6,334 bases of DNA, from the NCBI GenBank assembly GCA_037445815.1, contig JBBIJV010000204.1, positions 1 to 6,334 on the forward strand, read 5' to 3'. The stretch is from FEN-1219 sp037445815 (GTDB lineage Bacteria; Pseudomonadota; Gammaproteobacteria; Steroidobacterales; Rariloculaceae). A program made the position numbers and the translations under genes. Position 1 is the stretch's first letter, and every line of letters begins with the position of its first letter. Below are positions 1 through 6,334 of the stretch, in pieces. The notes beneath the pieces were generated by a model. It was not told the origin of the DNA. It ran no database searches and was given only the letters and a program-made list of their open reading frames with translations.

Positions 1-9
1 CCTTTCTCT

Positions 10-43
10 GGCTGCGGAATTCGCCCCGAGGATTCCCTCAGCC
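10..43 (+). repeat. Imperfect hairpin upstream of flaG
   Basis: GGCTGCGGAAT (10-20) can pair with ATTCCCTCAGCC (32-43), with one mismatch and one bulged base around an 11-base loop. No T-run follows, so it is not a classical intrinsic terminator. It may be a decayed or Rho-assisted end of an upstream gene (fliC would be expected there) or chance in GC-rich DNA. None of the three forward frames of bases 1-80 resembles a flagellin C-terminus, so this stretch looks intergenic. Confidence 0.25.
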
Positions 44-77
44 GCACGGCGCGATAAACGCGGCCGCGATCTGAGCC

Positions 78-84
78 AAGGTGG
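78..84 (+). promoter_or_regulatory. Ribosome binding site that sets the flaG start
   Basis: AAGGTGG ends 5 bases before the ATG at 90. A GTG at 81 is in the same frame but lies inside this Shine-Dalgarno match and has no such signal of its own upstream. An in-frame TGA at 72-74 blocks anything further upstream. The ATG at 90 is therefore the preferred start. Confidence 0.6.
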
Positions 85-89
85 CAGCG

Positions 90-461
90 ATGGTGAGTCA
101 AGTAACTTCGGTTACCGCGGCACCAGCAAGGACGCCGGCGCCCACGGTTCAGAAGCCCGCTGCGAAGGTGGGCAGCTTGCCGGTCGGCAACACCGCGCCC
201 GTGACCGGCCAGAATTTGCCGCTCGAGGAGCCCCCCGTCTCGGCAGCCGAGGTTGAGGAAGCGGTGCGGCGCTTGGCCGAGCTCGTGAGCCAAACGCAGC
301 GCAGCTTGCGCTTTCGCGTCGACGAGGCCAGCGGCCGCACGATCATTACCGTGCTCGACGCCGAGACGAACGAGGTCATTCGGCAGATTCCTCCGCCCGA
401 ATTGCTGGCCGTCGTGCGGCATCTCGAGCGCGCCGGCGCTCTCCTCGACGCTCACGGCTGA
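90..461 (+). CDS. flaG: Flagellar protein FlaG
   Basis: A 123-residue FlaG-family protein; the family affects filament length, motility or adhesion, though its molecular role is poorly defined. The first ~50 residues are a low-complexity Pro/Ala/Thr/Val-rich leader, followed by a helical stretch (about 51-70). The conserved core follows at about 72-105: LRFRVDE, then TVLDAETNEVIRQIPP, the hallmark of the family (hydrophobic strand, D-x-x-T-x-E-V-I-R-Q-I-P). There is no signal peptide or membrane segment. Length is normal for the family. Its place just before fliD matches the Pseudomonas and Vibrio clusters. A sigma-54 promoter starts two bases after its stop, so flaG is probably transcribed with an upstream gene (likely flagellin) or alone, with fliD able to start separately. 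The start could alternatively be GTG 81 (+3 residues). Confidence 0.9.
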   Translation: MVSQVTSVTAAPARTPAPTVQKPAAKVGSLPVGNTAPVTGQNLPLEEPPVSAAEVEEAVRRLAELVSQTQRSLRFRVDEASGRTIITVLDAETNEVIRQIPPPELLAVVRHLERAGALLDAHG

Positions 462-462
462 G

Positions 463-477
463 TGGCACACATCTTGC
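463..477 (+). promoter_or_regulatory. Sigma-54 (-24/-12) promoter of fliDST
   Basis: TGGCAC (463-468), five bases, then TTGC (474-477), followed by T. This matches the sigma-54 consensus TGGCAC-N5-TTGCW with the required GG (464-465) to GC (476-477) spacing. The expected transcription start is near 489, giving a leader of about 43 bases before the fliD ATG at 532. Sigma-54 control of fliD is established for Pseudomonas and vibrios. I saw no FleQ-type palindrome in the bases around it; an activator site could lie inside flaG or the leader. Confidence 0.88.
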
Positions 478-531
478 TTTGCGGCAACCGGATAGAGCGC
501 GGCGCGCAGGTGCGCTGTCAGCGGATGGGCC

Positions 532-1923
532 ATGGGTAGCATCGTCAGTTCAGGCGTCGGTTCCGGTCTCGACATCGCCGGCCTCGTGAAGCAGCTCGTG
601 CAGGCCGAAGGCGCGCCGAAGACGTTGCGGCTGAACGCCGAGGAAGCGAGGGTCCAAGCCAAGCTGTCGGCGCTCGGCACGCTGCGCTCGGCGCTCGCGA
701 GCTTCCGCGACACGGTCTCGAAGCTGAAGGACATCGACAAATTCCAGGGTCGGATGGTCACCCTGTCCGACGACGATTTCGTTTCGGCAACGGCGACTAG
801 CAGCGCCGTGCCGGGCACCTACGCCATCACGGTCCAGCAGCTCGCGACGGCGCACAAGCTCCAGTCCGCGCCCAACGCCTACGCGAGCTCGACGACGCCG
901 GTCGGCACGGGCACGCTGCACATCGCCATCGGGGGGGAGAGCTTCGACGTCGTCATCGATTCGACCAACAACACGCTGGCCGGCATCGCGGCCGCGATCA
1001 ACTCGTCCGCCGCAGGGGCCAAAGTGCAGGCCACCGTCCTGAGCGGAGCCAGCGAGGCGAGGCTCACGATCACGGCGCGCACGGTCGGTGCCGGGAGCGC
1101 GATGACAATCACGCAAGATGGCGGCGACGGCAACCTGGCCGGGCTCGTCTTCCCGGCCGGTCTTTTGGAAATCGAGGAGGCACAGGACGCCGCGGCGCAA
1201 ATCGACGGCGTCGACGTCACGAGCACGACGAATACGCTGAGCGGCGCGATCGAAGGCGTCGAGATCTCGCTCGCGGCGGCGCACGAAACCGGTTCGACTA
1301 CGATCGAGGTCGGCTACAACCGTGCGGGCGCCCGCGCAACGATCGACGAGCTGTTGAAAAGCTACAACGCGGTCGTCGACGCGATCAAGAACGTCGCGAG
1401 CTACAACGTCGAGACACGCGAAGGCGGGCCTCTGTTCGGCGACGCCGGCGTCCGCAACATCGTGTACCAGTTGCGCCGCGAGCTCACTGCGAACGTCAGC
1501 GGCTTGAGCGGGCCGTTCGACATGCTCGGCGAGATCGGCGTCACGGCCGATTTGAGCGGCAAGCTCAGCGTCGACGCCGCCAAGCTCGACGCGGCGTTCG
1601 CAGCCGATTTCGACGCCGTCGGCGAGCTGTTCGCCGCCGAGGACGTCGGTGTCGCCGTGCGGCTCGACGCGATTCTCGCGCCGTATCTCGACAGCGGCGG
1701 CACGTTCGACAGCCGCACGGCCGGGCTCAAATCTTCGATCGAGGACATCAACGGCCGGCGCGAAGCGCTGAACCGGCGCCTCGAAGCGCTGCAAGCGCGC
1801 TACACGAAACAGTTCAACGCGCTCGACAGCCTGCTTTCGCAGCTCCAAGGCACGAGCAACTTCTTGAGTCAACAGCTGAGCCAGCTACCGGGCTCCGCAG
1901 CGATGCTGCGCAACCGATCGTGA
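532..1923 (+). CDS. fliD: Flagellar filament cap protein FliD (HAP2)
   Basis: A 463-residue protein that forms the cap at the tip of the flagellar filament and guides flagellin subunits into place after export. The N-terminus, MGSIVSSGVGSGLDIAGLVKQLV, is the classic FliD opening (FliD_N, about 11-107). Flagellin-hook IN-like segments lie near 163-185 and 220-247 (IDGVDVTSTTNTLSGAIEGV). The C-terminal domain (FliD_C, about 225-450) contains the coiled-coil run from about 393 to 435 and the typical ending ALDSLLSQLQ...FLSQQLSQLPG. There are no cysteines, no signal peptide and no membrane segment, as expected for a type III-exported protein. Length is normal. The start is supported by homology; the Shine-Dalgarno is weak (GGATGG, 523-528, only 3 bases away), and the other ATG nearby (525) runs into TAG at once. 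First gene of the fliDST operon behind the promoter at 463-477. Confidence 0.97.
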   Translation: MGSIVSSGVGSGLDIAGLVKQLVQAEGAPKTLRLNAEEARVQAKLSALGTLRSALASFRDTVSKLKDIDKFQGRMVTLSDDDFVSATATSSAVPGTYAITVQQLATAHKLQSAPNAYASSTTPVGTGTLHIAIGGESFDVVIDSTNNTLAGIAAAINSSAAGAKVQATVLSGASEARLTITARTVGAGSAMTITQDGGDGNLAGLVFPAGLLEIEEAQDAAAQIDGVDVTSTTNTLSGAIEGVEISLAAAHETGSTTIEVGYNRAGARATIDELLKSYNAVVDAIKNVASYNVETREGGPLFGDAGVRNIVYQLRRELTANVSGLSGPFDMLGEIGVTADLSGKLSVDAAKLDAAFAADFDAVGELFAAEDVGVAVRLDAILAPYLDSGGTFDSRTAGLKSSIEDINGRREALNRRLEALQARYTKQFNALDSLLSQLQGTSNFLSQQLSQLPGSAAMLRNRS

Positions 1924-1935
1924 GGAATCGAAAAG

Positions 1936-2322
1936 ATGGGCCTCTTGGGAATCCAGAGCTACAAGAACGTCGGCGCTTACGGCAACCTCGCCGACGCGTC
2001 GCCGTACCAAGTCGTGCAAGTGATGCTCGACGCCGTCCTCGCCCGCATCGCGGAAGCGAAGGGCCACCTCGAGCGCGGCGAGGTCGCGGCGAAGGGCGAG
2101 AAGATCGGCAAGGCGCTCGCGATCATCGAGGCGCTGATGCTCGGGCTCGACAAGGAGCGCGGCGGCGACATCGCGGAGAACCTCGAGCGGCTTTACGACT
2201 ACGCGTCGCGTACGCTGCTCAAGGCGAATCTCGAGAACAGCGCGGAGTTGCTGAAGGAAGTCGCGTCGCTGTTGCGCGAGATCAAGCTCGGCTGGGACGG
2301 CATCGCGCCCGCGAAGGCTTGA
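1936..2322 (+). CDS. fliS: Flagellin export chaperone FliS
   Basis: A 128-residue cytosolic helical-bundle chaperone that binds the C-terminus of flagellin and prevents premature polymerisation before export. Visible family marks: an N-terminal Tyr-rich segment (SYKNVGAYG, 8-16), SPYQVVQVMLDAVLARIAEAK (22-42), the central KIGKALAIIEALMLGLDKERGGDIAENLERLYDY (56-89), and the terminal VASLLREIKLGWDGI (109-123). Length is typical. It begins 12 bases after the fliD stop; the Shine-Dalgarno GAGG (1922-1925) overlaps that stop, so the two are very likely co-transcribed and perhaps translationally coupled. Confidence 0.96.
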   Translation: MGLLGIQSYKNVGAYGNLADASPYQVVQVMLDAVLARIAEAKGHLERGEVAAKGEKIGKALAIIEALMLGLDKERGGDIAENLERLYDYASRTLLKANLENSAELLKEVASLLREIKLGWDGIAPAKA

Positions 2323-2326
2323 GCCC

Positions 2327-2644
2327 GTGACGGCGCTCGTCCCCAAAGTTCTCGAGCTCACCGATCGAGTCGAAGCCGCGATCGAGTCCGGCGAGTGGCT
2401 GCTCGCGCAAGAGCTCGAGAGCGAGCGCCGGGGGTTGCTCGAGCAGCTCGCGAGCGCCCCCGACGCCGGCGATCTGCGCGGGACATTCACGGCCCTCGAG
2501 GCGCGCAATCGCCGCTTGGTCGGACTCGTCGAGCATCAGAGGCGCCGCGTGCTACGCGAAGCCGCGGTTGCGCGCTCGGGGCAAGCCGGCGCCGCGGCGT
2601 ACGCCGAGCTCGGCGGTACGGCGAACGCCACGTCCGGCGCGTAG
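2327..2644 (+). CDS. fliT: FliT/FleP-like flagellar chaperone
   Basis: A 105-residue helical protein starting with GTG four bases after the fliS stop, with GAAGG at 2313-2317 as a possible Shine-Dalgarno. FliT binds FliD in the cytosol as an export chaperone; the equivalent gene in Pseudomonas is called fleP. Family-like features are the opening amphipathic helix (VLELTDRVEAAIESGEW, 8-24), the EWxxAQELESERRGLLEQL segment (23-41), and a second helix with EARNRRLVGLVEHQRRRVL (58-76). The Ala/Gly-rich tail (about 80-105) looks disordered. FliT proteins are poorly conserved, so the call rests on length, helical pattern, the W/E/R signature and position directly after fliS rather than on a catalytic motif. 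Confidence 0.8.
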   Translation: MTALVPKVLELTDRVEAAIESGEWLLAQELESERRGLLEQLASAPDAGDLRGTFTALEARNRRLVGLVEHQRRRVLREAAVARSGQAGAAAYAELGGTANATSGA

Positions 2645-2681
2645 CCGCTGCGACAAGAAACTTAGCGCCCGAACATCAATT

Positions 2682-2697
2682 TGCGAGCCACTGCACA
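2682..2697 (+). promoter_or_regulatory. Possible CRP/Vfr-type operator upstream of the fleQ-like gene
   Basis: TGCGA-N6-GCACA matches the CRP/Vfr consensus TGTGA-N6-TCACA at 8 of 10 defined positions, with correct spacing. In P. aeruginosa the CRP homologue Vfr represses fleQ, so the location is plausible. An 8/10 match can occur by chance, and no promoter has been fixed relative to it. Confidence 0.25.
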
Positions 2698-2743
2698 TAT
2701 TTTTGCGGTCCGCTGAGTAAACATAACCTCCGAGCGCTTGGAG

Positions 2744-2756
2744 CCGGGCAACCCGG
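2744..2756 (+). repeat. GC-rich hairpin downstream of fliT
   Basis: CCGGG (2744-2748), loop CAA, CCCGG (2752-2756). It could form a stable small hairpin in an RNA reading through from fliT, but no T-run follows, so it is at best a weak or Rho-assisted terminator. Confidence 0.25.
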
Positions 2757-2795
2757 GTATCCGCGCGCCCCGCGCACCGCGAGCGCGGAAAGAAG

Positions 2796-2811
2796 CACTG
2801 TAAAAACAGTG
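2796..2811 (+). repeat. Perfect palindrome, candidate operator
   Basis: CACTGT, AAAA, ACAGTG: two perfect 6-base arms around a 4-base spacer, ending 94 bases before the fleQ-like ATG. It could be a binding site for a dimeric regulator or a small RNA hairpin. The spacing is wrong for a LexA box (CTGT-N8-ACAG). I do not recognise the regulator. Confidence 0.3.
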
Positions 2812-2815
2812 AGTT

Positions 2816-2834
2816 GTGCGATAGCGAGTCGCAC
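2816..2834 (+). repeat. Second inverted repeat, candidate operator or leader hairpin
   Basis: GTGCGA (2816-2821), seven bases, TCGCAC (2829-2834). It is a perfect 6-base inverted repeat only four bases after the palindrome at 2796-2811. The pair could be adjacent operator elements or a tandem hairpin leader of the fleQ-like mRNA. Confidence 0.25.
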
Positions 2835-2905
2835 GGTTGGGCGGCGCCGATTGAGCGCGGCGACGCTCGGAGAGAAGCGGTAATGATGCCGCGAGGGTGC
2901 AGTGA

Positions 2906-3895
<990 letters not shown>

Positions 3896-3951
3896 TCGCC
3901 GCTCGGCCGCACGCCGGGCTCAGCCGCCGTCGATTCGCCGGTTTCCCGCTT

Positions 3952-3978
3952 CGCACCGTCAATCCGTTGACGGTTGCG
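3952..3978 (+). promoter_or_regulatory. FleQ-box palindrome (putative enhancer of fleSR)
   Basis: GTCAATCCGTTGAC (3958-3971) agrees with the published P. aeruginosa FleQ consensus (roughly GTCAATAAATTGAC) at 11 of 14 positions, with both half-sites intact and only the central three bases changed. The dyad extends: ACCGTCAA (3955-3962) and TTGACGGT (3967-3974) are perfect arms, and allowing one bulged base it reaches 3952-3978. It could also fold as a hairpin at the end of the fleQ-like transcript, but no T-run follows directly, so an operator is favoured. Confidence 0.6.
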
Positions 3979-3987
3979 CGTCGTTAG

Positions 3988-4000
3988 AATCCATAAGTTG
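3988..4000 (+). promoter_or_regulatory. Possible IHF site
   Basis: AATCCATAAGTTG matches the IHF consensus WATCAANNNNTTR at all defined positions except one (A to C at the fifth base). It sits between the FleQ-box and the sigma-54 promoter, where IHF commonly bends DNA to bring the activator to the polymerase. The short motif gives only moderate certainty. Confidence 0.4.
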
Positions 4001-4024
4001 CTGTTTTTCCACGCGATCGCACCT

Positions 4025-4039
4025 CGGCATGCTTCTTGC
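4025..4039 (+). promoter_or_regulatory. Sigma-54 (-24/-12) promoter of fleSR
   Basis: CGGCAT (4025-4030), five bases, TTGC (4036-4039), then T. The invariant GG (4026-4027) and GC (4038-4039) have correct spacing, and the -12 half with its flank (CTTGCTT) equals that of the fliD promoter. The -24 half deviates from TGGCAC at two positions. The predicted start near 4051 leaves a leader of only about 11 bases before the fleS ATG. Confidence 0.75.
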
Positions 4040-4061
4040 TTGGGGCCCCGCGAGGTAGCTC

Positions 4062-5261
4062 ATGCAAGATCAGACAGCGCTTTGCGATTCCACGGCACGC
4101 CTCCGGGAGCTCGAGGCGGCGTTCGGCGTCTTCAACCGCCTCTCCAATGAGCTGCAGGACGCCTATCGCTTGCTCGAGCAGCGCGTTGCGCGGCTGTCGA
4201 GCGAGCTCGAGGAGGCGCGGCGCGCGCGCGAAGCCGCGGCATCCGAAGCTCTGCGGACGGCCGAGCGCCTGCGCTCGCTGCTCGCAACGCTGCCGGGCGG
4301 AGTCGTGGTCATCGACGACTCGGGCTGCATTCAGGAGATGAACCGCGTCGCCGCGGACGTCTTGGGCGGCGAGCGAAGCGGCCAGTCCTGGCAACGCGTG
4401 GTGCGCGACGTATTGAAGCCCCCGAGCTCGGCCGACGGCGACTGGCTGACGCGCGACGGTCGCCGCATCGCGCTCGCGGCAAGCACTCTCGCTGCGGAGA
4501 GCGTCAAGATCGTCTTGCTCACCGACGTCACGGAGACCCGCGCGCTGCAGGAGCTTGCCGCGCGCAACCAGCGCCTCTCCTCGATCGGCAAGATGGCCGC
4601 GAGCCTCGCGCACCAGATCCGAACGCCATTGGCGGGCGCGCTGCTGTACCTCTCGCAATGCCGGTCGCGCCGCGACGAGGGCGAGCGCACAAAGCTTCTC
4701 GAGAAGGGCATCGAGCGCTTGCGTCATCTCGACCTGCTGGTGCAAGACATGCTCGTGTTCGCGCGCGGCAAGGGGCCCGGCGAGCGCGTGCGCGTGGCAG
4801 ACCTCTTCAGGGCGGTGCACGAGGCCGCGATGGCCGTGAAGCCGCCCAACGCGCATCTCATCATCCATGGCACGGACGCGCTCGTCGAGCTTGAGGGCAA
4901 CCGCACGGCCCTGACGGCCGCGCTCACGAACCTCGTCAACAACGCGTTCCAGGCTGCGCCCGACGTCGTCGTCACGCTGCACGCCGCGCTGCGCGGCGAC
5001 CGCGTCGAGCTCACGGTGCGCGACAACGGCCCCGGCATCGCGCCGAGCCTGCAATCGAAAGTGTTCGAGCCGTTCTTCTCGACGCGCCCGGCCGGCACGG
5101 GTTTGGGTCTGGCCGTGGTGAAGACCGTCGCCGAGGCGCACGGCGGACACCTCGCGCTCAAGTCCGAGCACGGCAGGGGCACGCGCATCGACATCGATCT
5201 GCCGCGCTCGGCCTCCGCGGCCGCTGCGGCACCCGCGGCTGTCGCACGGGAGGTTGCATGA
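4062..5261 (+). CDS. fleS: Flagellar sensor histidine kinase FleS (FlrB-like)
   Basis: A 399-residue cytosolic histidine kinase that would phosphorylate FleR to activate later flagellar genes. There is no signal peptide or membrane segment, so the input is intracellular. Order: coiled-coil N-terminus (about 12-70); PAS domain (about 70-160, with LPGGVVVIDDSGCIQEMNRVA); dimerisation/phosphoacceptor domain with the H-box SLAHQIRTPL, His184, in the HQIRTP form typical of FleS/FlrB; ATPase domain with the N-box NLVNNAFQA (290-298), G1 DNGPGI (321-326), F-box FEPFFST (335-341) and G2 GTGLGL (345-350). All catalytic motifs are intact. The tail (383-399) is Ala-rich and probably disordered. GAGG at 4052-4055 supports the start. 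The stop overlaps the fleR start (ATGA), so the pair is translationally coupled. Confidence 0.94.
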   Translation: MQDQTALCDSTARLRELEAAFGVFNRLSNELQDAYRLLEQRVARLSSELEEARRAREAAASEALRTAERLRSLLATLPGGVVVIDDSGCIQEMNRVAADVLGGERSGQSWQRVVRDVLKPPSSADGDWLTRDGRRIALAASTLAAESVKIVLLTDVTETRALQELAARNQRLSSIGKMAASLAHQIRTPLAGALLYLSQCRSRRDEGERTKLLEKGIERLRHLDLLVQDMLVFARGKGPGERVRVADLFRAVHEAAMAVKPPNAHLIIHGTDALVELEGNRTALTAALTNLVNNAFQAAPDVVVTLHAALRGDRVELTVRDNGPGIAPSLQSKVFEPFFSTRPAGTGLGLAVVKTVAEAHGGHLALKSEHGRGTRIDIDLPRSASAAAAAPAAVAREVA

Positions 5262-6320
5262 CGGGCACGATTCTCGTCGTCGAGGACGACAGGCCGCTGC
5301 AAGACGCGTTGGTCACGACGCTCGAGGCGGCCGGGTTCAACGTGCTCGCCGCATCCGACGGCGGCGAGGCGCTCGAGATGCTGCGCGCGACGGCCGTCGA
5401 TCTCGTCGTCAGCGACGTCGAGATGCGGCCCGTGGATGGGCGCGAGCTCTTGAAGCGCCTCCGGCAGCGCGAAGCGCCGCCGCCGGTGTTGCTGATGACG
5501 GCGTACGGCACGATCGATCAGGCCGTCGCCGCGATGCGCGACGGCGCCGTCGACTATCTCGTGAAGCCGTTCGAGGCCGAGGAGCTCGAGCAGCGCGTCG
5601 CGCGCTACGTGCGCGCCGTGGGCGAGCCGCGCGACACGGGCGGCGTCGCGGCGCCGATCGCCGAGGACCCGAAGAGCCGCAAGCTGCTCGAGCTCGCGGC
5701 GCGCGTCGCGCAAAGCGATGTGACGGTACTCTTAAACGGCGAGAGCGGCACCGGCAAGGAAGTGCTCGCGCGCTTCATCCATGCGCGCTCGAAGCGCGCC
5801 GCGGGCCCGTTCGTCGCCGTGAACTGCGCCGCAATTCCGGAGCAGATGCTCGAAGCGATTCTGTTCGGTCACGAAAAGGGCGCGTTCACGGGCGCGCAAG
5901 CGCGCAGCGTCGGCAAGTTCGTGCAGGCGAACGGCGGCACGCTGTTGCTCGACGAGGTCACCGAGATGGAGCTCGGCCTGCAAGCGAAGCTGCTCCGCGT
6001 GCTTCAGGAGCGCGAGGTGGAGCCGCTCGGCGCCAGCAAACCCGTCGCGCTGGACGTCCGCGTCGTCGCGACGAGCAATCGCGACCTCGAGCGGGCCGTC
6101 CGGGCCGGCGCGTTTCGCGAGGACCTGTACTACCGCCTGAGCGTGTTCCCGCTGCGCATCGCGCCCCTGCGCGAGCGCCCCGGCGACATCGCCGCGCTCG
6201 CGGCGCGGTTCGTGGCGGCGCGGTCGAAGCGCCCGCTCGAGCTCTCGCCCGCCGCGCTCGCGCGCCTTACGTCGTACGCCTGGCCCGGCAACGTGCGCGA
6301 ACTCGAGAACGTCGTGCAGC
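5258..6320 (+). CDS. fleR: Flagellar response regulator FleR (FlrC-like), 3' end missing
   Basis: NtrC-type response regulator, partner of FleS. It starts at ATG 5258, overlapping the fleS stop by four bases, with GGGAGG (5248-5253) as Shine-Dalgarno. Receiver domain, about 3-118: acidic pocket E9/D10, phosphoacceptor D53, T81 and K103 (YLVKPF). AAA+ domain, from about 133: Walker A GESGTGKE (161-168), GAFTGA (208-213) for sigma-54 contact, Walker B LLLDE (229-233), FREDLYYRL (286-294), WPGNVRELEN (342-351). LEAILFGHEKGAF resembles FleR-type proteins. The C-terminal Fis-type HTH, expected from a usual length near 470, lies beyond the window. The frame stays open to 6334, but the last 14 bases appear to be sequencing adapter, so genuine coding sequence ends at 6320, about codon 354. 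Confidence 0.94.
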
Positions 6321-6334
6321 AGATCGGAAGAGCA
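6321..6334 (+). other. Illumina adapter remnant at the contig end
   Basis: AGATCGGAAGAGCA is identical to the first 14 bases of the Illumina TruSeq read-through adapter and abuts the last base of the window. In frame it would give FleR an ending of QIGRA, just where this family normally continues with a residue pattern such as NVxQRA. Both points indicate non-biological sequence left after incomplete trimming. Confidence 0.9.

Larger units (their letters stand above)
2645..2905 (+). other. Non-coding region between fliT and the fleQ-like gene
   Basis: This 261-base stretch shows no credible gene. Bases about 2655-2727 are clearly richer in A/T than the surrounding DNA, as expected for a promoter region, but I could not find a convincing -35/-10 pair. 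It carries a CRP/Vfr-like site (2682-2697), a GC-rich hairpin (2744-2756), two perfect inverted repeats (2796-2811 and 2816-2834) and a tiny ORF touching the next gene (2883-2909). The window contains no trace of the N-terminal FleQ domain that usually precedes the AAA+ module. The fleQ-like gene probably has its own promoter here. Confidence 0.6.
3896..4061 (+). promoter_or_regulatory. fleSR control region
   Basis: This 166-base gap has the classic layout of an enhancer-dependent promoter: a FleQ-box palindrome (3958-3971), an IHF-like site (3988-4000), a -24/-12 promoter (4025-4039), then a Shine-Dalgarno (GAGG, 4052-4055) and the fleS ATG. With transcription starting near 4051, the palindrome centres at about -86 and the IHF-like site at about -57, both usual for bacterial enhancer-binding protein promoters. 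Confidence 0.65.

Noticed and set aside
1..80. Partial fliC 3' end
   Set aside because: No forward frame in these bases resembles the conserved flagellin C-terminus.
97..110. FleQ-box near the flaG start (GTCAAGTAACTTCG)
   Set aside because: Only the left half-site matches; the right TTGAC half is missing.
550..1872. Long open frame on the minus strand opposite fliD
   Set aside because: It is antisense to a fully recognisable FliD, is Arg/Asp/Val-rich as expected of a high-GC shadow frame, and has no recognisable domain.
2692..2706. Possible sigma-54 promoter upstream of the fleQ-like gene
   Set aside because: TTGC is present at 2703-2706, but the -24 position reads TGCACA, lacking the invariant GG at the required spacing.
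2796..2811. LexA box
   Set aside because: CTGT and ACAG are separated by 4 bases, not the required 8.
2801..2824. Possible sigma-28 promoter (TAAA ... GCGATAG)
   Set aside because: The spacing is about 12 rather than 15-16 bases and only 5 of 8 bases of the -10 element match.
3984..5713. Minus-strand frames opposite fleS and fleR
   Set aside because: They lie antisense to genes with intact catalytic motifs, have Arg/Ala/Leu-biased composition and no domain.

Overview
This window is a piece of a polar-type flagellar gene cluster from a high-GC proteobacterium. Seven genes lie on the + strand in the order flaG - fliD - fliS - fliT - fleQ-like - fleS - fleR. This matches the fliC-flaG-fliD-fliS-fleP-fleQ-fleS-fleR layout of Pseudomonas and the equivalent FlrA/FlrB/FlrC order in vibrios. 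The FleQ/FleSR regulatory set and clear sigma-54 promoters point to a gammaproteobacterium. Genus cannot be read from the sequence. No tRNA, rRNA, CRISPR array, insertion sequence or phage gene is visible.

Layout. Positions 1-89 are a short intergenic leader; upstream flagellin would be expected outside the window. flaG (90-461) is followed at once by a textbook -24/-12 promoter (463-477) that serves the filament-cap and chaperone operon: fliD (532-1923), fliS (1936-2322) and fliT (2327-2644). A 261-base non-coding stretch (2645-2905), more AT-rich in its first part and carrying small inverted repeats, precedes the fleQ-like gene (2906-3895). A 166-base gap (3896-4061) holds what looks like a complete enhancer-dependent promoter: a FleQ-box palindrome, an IHF-like site and a sigma-54 promoter. 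It precedes fleS (4062-5261) and fleR (5258 onward), which overlap by ATGA.

How the genes fit together. The FleQ-like sigma-54 activator would switch on the class II/III flagellar genes, including fleSR, whose upstream palindrome matches the published FleQ consensus. FleS (cytosolic PAS histidine kinase) and FleR (REC-AAA+ sigma-54 activator) would then drive later genes. FliD caps the growing filament, FliS and FliT chaperone flagellin and FliD, and FlaG influences filament length or adhesion.

Main oddities. The FleQ-like activator has no N-terminal REC-like domain: a stop codon sits directly before its ATG and the AAA+ module begins almost at residue 1. It also lacks the LFRS segment that helps bind c-di-GMP in P. 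aeruginosa FleQ. The last 14 bases are identical to the start of the Illumina TruSeq adapter, so the contig end is probably artefactual and fleR is cut there. I found no convincing previously undescribed system. The most informative signals are the shortened FleQ and the intact enhancer promoter in front of fleSR.
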